From Ruminococcus sp. (GTDB lineage: Bacteria; Bacillota; Clostridia; Oscillospirales; Ruminococcaceae), in NCBI RefSeq assembly GCF_024691275.1, contig NZ_JAILNU010000027.1, positions 1 through 38,465 of the forward strand: a stretch of DNA of 38,465 bases. The letters are read 5' to 3'. Positions 6,949 to 14,255 of this stretch are shown here, one piece after another. The notes beneath the pieces were generated by a model that made no database searches, was not told the DNA's origin, and saw only the letters and a list, made by a program, of their open reading frames with translations. Made by a program: the position numbers and the translations under genes. How positions within the stretch are numbered: position 1 is the stretch's first letter; each line of letters starts with the position of its first letter.

Positions 6949-9900
6949 ATGAAACATTCATCCATTTTCGGAAAATTTGTTTCAGCAGTAACGGCATCGG
7001 CAATGCTGTTCAGCTGCGCTGCATTTTTTCCCGAAAGCAACCAATTGACCGTTTCCGCGGCAAGTGCTGCGGTGATCGACACCACAGATGTTTATCAGAC
7101 TATCCGAGGTTTCGGCGGTATCAACCTTCCTGATTGGATCACACAGGGGGATATGACAGACGCTCAGGTTCAGAAGGCTTTCGGCAACGGCAAAGACGAA
7201 TTGGGATTTACTATCCTTCGTATCTATGTAAGTGATGACAAAAATGCATGGAAAACTGCTGTTCCGACTGCAAAACGTGCTCAGGCACTGGGCGCAACTG
7301 TATTCGCAACACCTTGGAATCCGCCTGCTGAGATCCGTAATACCGTTAACGGCGGTATCAGCGGAGGAAAGTATCAGCTCAAGAAGGACAAGTGGGCTGA
7401 ATACGCTGCACATCTCAACAACTACTGTAAGTACATGGAAGGTCAGGGCATCGACCTCTATTCTGTATCCGTTCAGAACGAGCCTGACTACGCTGAAGGA
7501 TGGACATACTGGAGTGCAAATGATCTCGCTTCGTTCATTGCACAGTATGGCAAGGCTGTAACATCAGGCACAAATGTCAAGCTCATGTCACCTGAGAGCT
7601 TCCAGTACCGCAAGGATATCTACAACGCTATCCTTAACAATCCACAGGCAAAGGCTAATGTTGACCTTTACGGTACTCATTTCTACGGTACAAAACCTGA
7701 AAATATGGATTTCCCTGCACTTGAAAATAGCGGCAAGGATATCTGGATGACAGAGGTATATGTACCTGATTCTAACTCTGATGCTGATACTTACCCACAG
7801 GCTATAAAAGTTGCTGAGAATATTCATAACGGACTTGTTATAGGCAATCTCAACGCTTATGTATGGTGGTATATCAGAAGATTCTATGGTCCTATGAAGG
7901 AGAACGGTCAGATCAGTAAGCGTGGTTACTGTATGGCTCAGTACTCAAAGTGGATCCGTCCGGGCGCTCAGCGTATAGGTGTTACTGAGAAGCCTAACAG
8001 CAATATCCTCGTTTCTGCTTATAAGAATACCGACGGCAAGATCGCAGTTGTCGCTATCAATAACGGCAGCTCTGCTGTAAACCAGGAATTCAAGCTCGCA
8101 AGCGGTGAGACTATCTCATACGTTGACAGCTATACAACTTCTGCAAACGCTAACCTTGCTGAGAAGGAGATCAATGCAACCGATACAGGCTTCACTGCAA
8201 GTCTCGGCAGCAACACAGTTACAACTTTTGTTATTGATACAGAAGGCAACGCTGTTGATCCTTCAAAGAATGTTGACGAGAACGGCTATTTCTTCAATGA
8301 TACATTTGAAGGTTCCACAAATAGCTGGTCAGGCAGAGGTGCTGCTACAGTTGCGGCTTCTTCATCTGAAAAGCTCAACGGTTCTTCAAGCCTTGCAGTT
8401 TCAGGCAGAACAGCTACATGGAACGGTGCTGTAAAGTCACTCAGCTCAAGAACTTTCGTACCCGGAAATGCTTACAGCTTCTCAGCAAACGTAAAGTATA
8501 ACAGCGGACCTTCCGAGCAGACCTTCCAGCTCTCACTTCAGTATTCAGACGGCAGTGAGACAAAGTATGCTCATATCGCTTCAGCAACAGTGCCTAAGGG
8601 CGAGTGGGTACAGCTTTCAAACCTGAATTATACTATCCCTGCGGGTGCTTCTGATCTTCAGCTCTATGTTGAGACTGATGAGAACGATGCAGACTATATC
8701 AGCTTCTTCGTTGATGATGTTGTAGGTGCTCCTGAGGGAACAGCTATACAGGGCGCAGAGCCTCCTAAGCAGGTGATTCTCGGCGATGTGAACTTCGACG
8801 GTGCTATCAATGCTCTTGATATGATCGCTGCAAGAAAGGGCATCATCGCAGGCACATTCAGCGGTTCGGATCTCAAGGCTGCTGATGTTGATAAGAATGG
8901 CAAGTTCGAGACAGCTGATCTCGTTCTTATCCAGTCATTTATCCTTGGCAAGATAAAAGAATGGCCTGAGCCTGAACTCCCGCCGACACCTGAGTATGAT
9001 ACCACAAAGTGGGACAACTACAAGGAAACAGCTTCTGCTCAGTATATCGACTTCTACAAGAGCTCCATAAAGCATATGGGCAATACCTACAGACTTACAA
9101 AGAAGCTTGCTGCTGCTGAAAACGGCGAGTCTCTCACAGTTGCTTACCTCGGCGGTTCTATCACAGAGGGTAAGAACTATACAACACCTTTCTCCAAATA
9201 TCTCCAGACAACATTTGCAAAGGGCAAATTCACTGAAGTAAACGCAGGTATGTCAGGTACATCTTCTGTTGTTGGTCTTGTCCGCAGCGAGAAGGATATC
9301 GTATCTAAGAACCCTGATATCATCTTCCTTGAATTCTCAGTTAACGACCACGAGGATATCATGTACAAGAAGTGCTTCGAGAGCTGTATCAAGAAGTTCC
9401 TTGATATGCCTAACGAGCCTGCTGTATGCGTTCTTATAACTCGTGCAAAGGGCGGCTTCTCAAGCCAGTCACAGATGTATCCTATCGGTAAGAACTTCGA
9501 TATCCCTGTTATAAGCATGGACGATGCTCTTACAAAGGCATTCAAAAGAGGCTTGCTCCAGACAGGCGACTACTACACAGACGAGTATCACCCGCATCAG
9601 AAGGGCGGTCAGCTCGTTGCTGATTGTATGGCATACTACGTTCGTCAGGCATTAAAGACTGAGAACCAGGCTACAGGCTATACACAGCCTACAAGCTACG
9701 TTTACGGCGCAGAGTATGCTTCATGCGAAAACGTTGATCCTAAGAGCCTCAGCAACTTCAGCGCAGGTTCATGGACTTCAGGCACAGGCTACAATTCACT
9801 TCCTTACTCTTATACTCTCAACGGAAGCAATCCGATGAAGTTCAAGACACAGGGCAAGGGACTCATAATCGTATTCAAGGCAAACAGCTCAGGTATGGGC

Positions 9901-10074
9901 AGCATCAATGTTACTGTAAACGGCAAGACAACTAAGATAAACGGCAACAAGCAGTACACTTGGGGCGGTCCTGACGCAGAGCTTGGCTACTATCAGGATA
10001 CAACAGGCGACCTTGACGTTTCCATCAGCGGAAGCGGCAGCTTCACTATCTGGGGCGTAGGTCTCATAAAGTAA
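6949..10074 (+). CDS. Cellulosomal GH30 glucuronoxylanase - CBM22 - dockerin - SGNH esterase
   Basis: A secreted 1041-residue multimodular enzyme. A signal peptide spans about 1-38. The GH30 domain (about 40-440, subfamily 8-like) has acid/base Glu178 in VQNEPDY and nucleophile Glu269 in WMTEVY; it is expected to cut glucuronoxylan. A CBM22-like module follows at about 445-595. A type I dockerin (about 611-678) has two calcium repeats, GDVNFDGAINALD and ADVDKNGKFETAD. After a Pro-rich linker an SGNH hydrolase domain (about 700-905) has Ser737 in GGSIT, the VND block, and Asp878/His881 in DEYHP, fitting a carbohydrate acetyl esterase. A C-terminal beta-rich segment (about 915-1041) may be another binding module. 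The dockerin is internal, so xylan backbone cleavage and deacetylation sit on either side of one anchoring point. The CAZy esterase family cannot be assigned by eye. Confidence 0.93.
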   Translation: MKHSSIFGKFVSAVTASAMLFSCAAFFPESNQLTVSAASAAVIDTTDVYQTIRGFGGINLPDWITQGDMTDAQVQKAFGNGKDELGFTILRIYVSDDKNAWKTAVPTAKRAQALGATVFATPWNPPAEIRNTVNGGISGGKYQLKKDKWAEYAAHLNNYCKYMEGQGIDLYSVSVQNEPDYAEGWTYWSANDLASFIAQYGKAVTSGTNVKLMSPESFQYRKDIYNAILNNPQAKANVDLYGTHFYGTKPENMDFPALENSGKDIWMTEVYVPDSNSDADTYPQAIKVAENIHNGLVIGNLNAYVWWYIRRFYGPMKENGQISKRGYCMAQYSKWIRPGAQRIGVTEKPNSNILVSAYKNTDGKIAVVAINNGSSAVNQEFKLASGETISYVDSYTTSANANLAEKEINATDTGFTASLGSNTVTTFVIDTEGNAVDPSKNVDENGYFFNDTFEGSTNSWSGRGAATVAASSSEKLNGSSSLAVSGRTATWNGAVKSLSSRTFVPGNAYSFSANVKYNSGPSEQTFQLSLQYSDGSETKYAHIASATVPKGEWVQLSNLNYTIPAGASDLQLYVETDENDADYISFFVDDVVGAPEGTAIQGAEPPKQVILGDVNFDGAINALDMIAARKGIIAGTFSGSDLKAADVDKNGKFETADLVLIQSFILGKIKEWPEPELPPTPEYDTTKWDNYKETASAQYIDFYKSSIKHMGNTYRLTKKLAAAENGESLTVAYLGGSITEGKNYTTPFSKYLQTTFAKGKFTEVNAGMSGTSSVVGLVRSEKDIVSKNPDIIFLEFSVNDHEDIMYKKCFESCIKKFLDMPNEPAVCVLITRAKGGFSSQSQMYPIGKNFDIPVISMDDALTKAFKRGLLQTGDYYTDEYHPHQKGGQLVADCMAYYVRQALKTENQATGYTQPTSYVYGAEYASCENVDPKSLSNFSAGSWTSGTGYNSLPYSYTLNGSNPMKFKTQGKGLIIVFKANSSGMGSINVTVNGKTTKINGNKQYTWGGPDAELGYYQDTTGDLDVSISGSGSFTIWGVGLIK

Positions 10075-10085
10075 ATACTTGCATT

Positions 10086-10116
10086 AAAAGCTCCGACTTT
10101 TTGTCGGAGCTTTTTT
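10086..10116 (+). terminator. Terminator after the GH30-esterase gene
   Basis: Stem AAGCTCCGAC / GTCGGAGCTT with a T5 loop, followed by T residues, 12 nt after the stop codon. Confidence 0.9.
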
Positions 10117-10149
10117 GTGCCATAAGCTATGAAAAAGCACAAAAATCTA

Positions 10150-10178
10150 TTGATTTTTCGGGAGAAATAAGATAGAAT
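10150..10178 (+). promoter_or_regulatory. Promoter of the TfoX-domain gene
   Basis: TTGATT (10150-10155), 17 nt, TAGAAT (10173-10178). A small hairpin GGGAC-GGT-GTCCC (about 10196-10208) lies in the leader. Confidence 0.45.
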
Positions 10179-10248
10179 TAAAGTAATTAATGTAGGGGAC
10201 GGTGTCCCAGACAGCCCGTAATTTAGATATAATAAGGAGTACATAGCA

Positions 10249-10563
10249 GTGGCATCATCAAAGGAATATCTTGGATTTGTACTGGAACAATTGTCAGAAC
10301 TTACCGATATAACATACAGAGCGATGATGGGAGAGTTCATCATATATTATCAGGGCAGAGTAATCGGCGGAATATACGATGACAGGTTTCTTGTGAAGGA
10401 TACAAAAAATGCAAGAAAGCTCATGCCCGACGCGGCTCTTGAACTTCCCTATGAAGGCGCAAAGGAAATGCTCCTTGTGGAGAATATCGAGGATAAGGAG
10501 TTCCTGAAAGAATTATTTGAGGCTATGGTCGGTGAGCTTCCATTACCTAAAAAGCGAAAATAG
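10249..10563 (+). CDS. TfoX N-terminal domain protein
   Basis: 104 residues forming a single TfoX/Sxy N-terminal domain (YRAMMGEFIIYYQGRVIGGIYDDRF, given here only as landmark blocks: YRAMMGEF, GGIYDDRF, LPYEGAKEMLLVEN). The family is named after a competence regulator of gamma-proteobacteria. In Firmicutes these short stand-alone proteins are widespread and their role is unknown. The GTG start is supported by AAGGAG at 10234-10239. The C-terminus is short and basic (PLPKKRK). It sits alone between two cellulosomal enzyme genes with no obvious functional link. Identification of the domain is firm; function is not. Confidence 0.87.
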   Translation: MASSKEYLGFVLEQLSELTDITYRAMMGEFIIYYQGRVIGGIYDDRFLVKDTKNARKLMPDAALELPYEGAKEMLLVENIEDKEFLKELFEAMVGELPLPKKRK

Positions 10564-10629
10564 GTCATATTGGGACAATGTATCATTTTGTCCGTTGCTT
10601 ATAAAAATCAGAGGAAAAGAGGTATTGAA

Positions 10630-13461
10630 ATGAACAGACTTAAACGAGCATTTGCAGCTTTCAGTGCAGCTGCACTGGTTTTGTCGGCTTATCCCGTGAC
10701 AGCTCGGGCGGCAGTTACGGCGGACTTCGCAGATGAATACGGCGAGGTCATAAGCGGAGCTGACTACACGATCATGGTGCGACTCAGCGGCAAGTACATA
10801 ACAGCTGCAAATGACGGAAATGTCCATCAGTGGGAGAAGTTGGGTGACGATTCGCAGGTATGGCGTATCGAGAGCACAGGGGGCGGAAAATGCTGCATAC
10901 TCTCAGGAAAGGACAGGAGCCTTGCTCTTACCGTGGAGAACGGGAACTCCGAAAACGGAAATAACATCTTCCTTTCGGAGTACAAGGACACGGCTGCTCA
11001 GCATTTTATTCTTCATCGTGCCGATGACGCATATTATATCACTGCGGAGTGTTCTGGAAATGCCGCACTTGATGTGTATGATATCAGCCATGAGAACGGT
11101 GCCAATATCGACCAGTGGGATTACTGGGCAGGTGAGGGTCAGAAGTTCTATATCCGTCCTGTGGGCGGAGATTTCAGATTTGTCCGCGGTGATCTTGATT
11201 TTGACGGTGATGTGGATATATTCGACCGTATCGTCATGCAGCGTGGTATTGTCGGCGGCTTTGACGATACCATGACTGCTGTTGCGGATATAAATGGTGA
11301 CGGTAATGTAAATACCGCAGATCTTGTGCTCCTGAGCAGTTTCCTTGCAGGAAAAACTGCGGATATTGAAACATATAGCACTATCTACACTGAGAAGCCT
11401 GATGTGGCATACCTCTTTGCGTACTTCCTCGGAAATGCTCCCGAGCAGGAGAGACTTTCCTATGCGGTCAGCACTGACGGCTATAACTTCAAGGCACTCA
11501 ACGGCGGCAGAGCTGTATGGCAGTCAAGCGTAGGCACGAAATGTCTCCGCGACCCGTATATATTCAAGGGCGAGGACGGTCTGTACTATATGTTGGCTAC
11601 GGATATGAAGTCTTCCCTTGGCTGGAACAGCAACCGAAATCTCCTGAGTGCGAAGTCTACCGACCTTGTTCACTGGTTCGACGAGACAAGCATTGAGATT
11701 GCAAACAAGTATCCGCTTATGCAGGGAGCTGACCGCGCATGGGCTCCGCAGGCTATATATGATCCTGAAAAGGATTCGTATATGATATACTTTGCGGCGA
11801 GAGTTCCAAACCGCGATAACAGGACGATAATGTATTATGCATACAGCAAGGATATGAAGAAGCTGGACACAGCGCCGCAGCTCCTCTTTGCTCCTGCAAA
11901 CGGAAACGACGCTATAGATTCTGATATAATTTACCGTAATGGCAAGTACTATATGTACTACAAGAACGAGACAAATAAGCGTATCTATCTTGCTATTGCC
12001 GACCACGCAAGCGGTCCGTACAGTGAGATAAAACAGATATCCGAGGGCAGTCTGGGTGTTGAAGGTCCTAATATCTACAACCTCATAGGCAAAGACAAGT
12101 GGCTCATGATGTCGGACGCTTACGGTGACGGCTATTACGTGATGCAGGAGACCACTGACCTTGAGAATTTCTCGACCGTCTGCCGCAGCAGCTACAGCTT
12201 CAATTTCACTCCGCGCCACGGCTACGTTATCCCTATAAACGGCGACCAGTACACAGCGCTGATAAATGCTTATCCATCGGAGGGACTGACTCCCATAAAC
12301 ACGAGGTTGAAAGCTCCTGTAGTGAATGTAGCTGTAGGCGGAAGTGCGCAGATGCCACAGACTGTTACGGCTCAGTATACAGGCGGCGGAGTTTGTGAAA
12401 TGAGCGTTGAGTGGAACAGCTCCGATGTGGCGGCAGTCGATATGTCTAAGGCTGGAGTTTATCAGGTCAGAGGAACGATCAAGTCAAGCGCGGAGCTTTA
12501 CGAAGATCCCTTTATAAAAGAAAGAGCCGATCCATATATCGTGGACGGCGGTGACGGCTACTATTATTTTACGGCTTCATATCCTGCATACGGCAGTGTT
12601 GACAAGGGCTATGACCGCATAATTCTTCGCAGGAGCCATACTGTGGGAGGACTTGCCGCGGCTGAGGAAAAGACCATATGGAAGGCTTATTCAAGCGGTA
12701 TACTCTCAAAGCATATCTGGGCACCAGAAATGCACTATATCGGCGGGAGCTGGTATATGTTCTTTGCGGCAGGAGCAAGCGATAACATCTGGGCTATACG
12801 ACCATATGTGCTGAAATGCGACAGCGAATCGTTCAAAAACTTTTCGCTGGATATGACGTACTTTGAGAACAACGGCAAACATTACGTGATATGGGCTGAG
12901 ATTAAGGGCGATTCTTCATTATTTATGGCTGAGATAGACCCTGCAAAGCCGTGGCAGCTCATCTCCAAGCCCATAATGCTCACTAAGCCTGAATATAATT
13001 GGGAGCTGGTAAACAACCGCGTAAACGAGGGCGCAGCGGTGCTCAAGACTGACAAGAAGGTTTATGTATTCTTCTCGGCTTCGGGTACAGGCTCGGAGTA
13101 CTGTGTGGGCAGAATGGAGGCGGATATTAATTCCGACCTTATGGACATAAAGAACTGGAAGAAGCTGAGCAGTCCTGTTCTTTCGACGGCTGATGTAAAG
13201 GGCTGTGCAGGCCCCGGACATAACAGCTTCGTGAGAAATGAAAAGGGTGATCTTCTCATAGTATACCACGCGCGTCCTGATTCTCATTCGTCAAAGCAGT
13301 GCGGCACGTACAACAAAGACCCGCTTTACGATCCGTGCAGACATACCCGCATAAAGCGAGTTGCATTCGACGGAAACGGCGACCCTGTCATAAATCTGAG
13401 CAGTGAAGCTGAACTCAGTCAGGCAAACAAAACGATTACAGCAACTGTGGTCGTTGGGTAA
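10630..13461 (+). CDS. Cellulosomal ricin-type lectin - dockerin - GH43 - Ig-like - GH43 enzyme
   Basis: A secreted 943-residue protein. I use the ATG at 10630, preceded by AAAGAGG and followed by a signal peptide (about 1-29); a TTG 60 nt upstream lacks both. Modules in order: a beta-trefoil ricin-type lectin (about 40-180) with QxW-like repeats ending SQVWRI, AQHFIL and GQKFYI; a type I dockerin (186-250) with GDLDFDGDVDIFD and ADINGDGNVNTAD; a first GH43 five-bladed propeller (about 258-540) with predicted base Asp308 in LRDPYIF; an Ig-like linker (about 550-615); and a second GH43 (about 624-943) with predicted base Asp634 in RADPYIV and HIWAPEMHYI. It probably removes arabinose or xylose from arabinoxylan or arabinan. 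The two GH43 units belong to different subfamilies. The dockerin is again internal. Confidence 0.92.
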   Translation: MNRLKRAFAAFSAAALVLSAYPVTARAAVTADFADEYGEVISGADYTIMVRLSGKYITAANDGNVHQWEKLGDDSQVWRIESTGGGKCCILSGKDRSLALTVENGNSENGNNIFLSEYKDTAAQHFILHRADDAYYITAECSGNAALDVYDISHENGANIDQWDYWAGEGQKFYIRPVGGDFRFVRGDLDFDGDVDIFDRIVMQRGIVGGFDDTMTAVADINGDGNVNTADLVLLSSFLAGKTADIETYSTIYTEKPDVAYLFAYFLGNAPEQERLSYAVSTDGYNFKALNGGRAVWQSSVGTKCLRDPYIFKGEDGLYYMLATDMKSSLGWNSNRNLLSAKSTDLVHWFDETSIEIANKYPLMQGADRAWAPQAIYDPEKDSYMIYFAARVPNRDNRTIMYYAYSKDMKKLDTAPQLLFAPANGNDAIDSDIIYRNGKYYMYYKNETNKRIYLAIADHASGPYSEIKQISEGSLGVEGPNIYNLIGKDKWLMMSDAYGDGYYVMQETTDLENFSTVCRSSYSFNFTPRHGYVIPINGDQYTALINAYPSEGLTPINTRLKAPVVNVAVGGSAQMPQTVTAQYTGGGVCEMSVEWNSSDVAAVDMSKAGVYQVRGTIKSSAELYEDPFIKERADPYIVDGGDGYYYFTASYPAYGSVDKGYDRIILRRSHTVGGLAAAEEKTIWKAYSSGILSKHIWAPEMHYIGGSWYMFFAAGASDNIWAIRPYVLKCDSESFKNFSLDMTYFENNGKHYVIWAEIKGDSSLFMAEIDPAKPWQLISKPIMLTKPEYNWELVNNRVNEGAAVLKTDKKVYVFFSASGTGSEYCVGRMEADINSDLMDIKNWKKLSSPVLSTADVKGCAGPGHNSFVRNEKGDLLIVYHARPDSHSSKQCGTYNKDPLYDPCRHTRIKRVAFDGNGDPVINLSSEAELSQANKTITATVVVG

Positions 13462-13542
13462 AAAAGCAAGTGACCGAAAGAAGTGCAGGAGCAGGTATGA
13501 TCGTAAGTTCATCACCGCAATTAATGGTAAGCAAGAAAGTTC

Positions 13543-13597
13543 TTGACAAAGCCTATTGTTATGGTATAATTGATGAATAAGGCTTAACCTAAGCCTT
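13543..13597 (+). promoter_or_regulatory. Promoter plus palindrome at the transcription start of the SH3 protein gene
   Basis: TTGACA (13543-13548), 16 nt, TATAAT (13565-13570). A perfect palindrome AAGGCTTA-ACC-TAAGCCTT (13579-13597) lies at about +2 to +20. It could be an operator or a 5' stabilising hairpin. Confidence 0.65.
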
Positions 13598-13622
13598 GAA
13601 TCTAAGAAAAGGAAGTAATAAG

Positions 13623-14180
13623 ATGATGAACAACAAAGTAAAAAGAGTATTATGTTCCGTATTTGCAGCAGCTTCACTTGCAGTTTGTGCAGTAGCTCCG
13701 ACAGTTTCGGCGAATGCCGCAGTGAATGATCTGATCGAAGTATCCGCATTCCAGCTCAATCAGGACGACTGTACCTACTATACAGCTAATATCAATACTG
13801 TTACAAGAAGCGTACCCGGTACTCAGTATGGCAAGGTATCAACTGTATATAAAGGAGAGAGAGTTACTGTACACGCTGTAAATAACGGCTGGGGCTACAT
13901 CGGAACTGTTAATAAAAAGCAGAGATGGGTGAAGCTTTCCTCATTTACAAAAAGTGCAAGAACTGCAAGAGTAACGACTGTTTATGGTGTTAATATCAGA
14001 TCATACCCTGCGGATTCTGCAAAGCCTACAGGTGTTCTGAGCTACGGTACGAACGTAAAGATCTACAGAACGATAGTTGAAGCAGGCGGTCGAACATGGG
14101 GAGCAATTGATGCAGCAGAAACAAAGTGGATATGCTGTGTTGCTGCCAACGGCAATAAATATGTTACTTTCACATCATGA
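13623..14180 (+). CDS. Secreted bacterial SH3-domain protein
   Basis: 185 residues from the first of two ATGs at 13623/13626, preceded by AAAAGGAAG. The signal peptide (about 1-32) ends SANAAV. The mature protein looks like two SH3b units: one around 60-105 (YKGERVTVHAVNNGWGYI) and one around 115-165 (YGVNIRSYPADSAKPTGVL, then YGTNVKIYRT). Bacterial SH3 domains usually bind peptidoglycan or peptides at the cell surface. No catalytic domain is attached, so this would be a stand-alone binder or inhibitor. Single-gene transcription unit with its own strong promoter and terminator. Confidence 0.82.
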   Translation: MMNNKVKRVLCSVFAAASLAVCAVAPTVSANAAVNDLIEVSAFQLNQDDCTYYTANINTVTRSVPGTQYGKVSTVYKGERVTVHAVNNGWGYIGTVNKKQRWVKLSSFTKSARTARVTTVYGVNIRSYPADSAKPTGVLSYGTNVKIYRTIVEAGGRTWGAIDAAETKWICCVAANGNKYVTFTS

Positions 14181-14201
14181 GTGAAACATTAATAAAATAA
14201 G

Positions 14202-14233
14202 AAATGGCAGAAGGATATCCTTCTGCCATTTTT
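14202..14233. terminator. Bidirectional terminator between convergent genes
   Basis: Perfect palindrome AAATGGCAGAAGGAT / ATCCTTCTGCCATTT followed by T residues on both strands. It serves the SH3 gene (plus) and the PglX-like gene (minus). Confidence 0.9.
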
Positions 14234-14255
14234 ATATGCAATTGTTTTGCAGCGG

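Noticed and set aside
10227..10233. TATAAT just before the TfoX gene as its -10 box
   Set aside because: It abuts the AAGGAG ribosome binding site, so transcription would start after that site. An upstream TTGATT/TAGAAT pair fits better.
11524..12219. 231-codon minus-strand open frame
   Set aside because: Antisense to the GH43 gene; codon bias of the opposite strand explains it.
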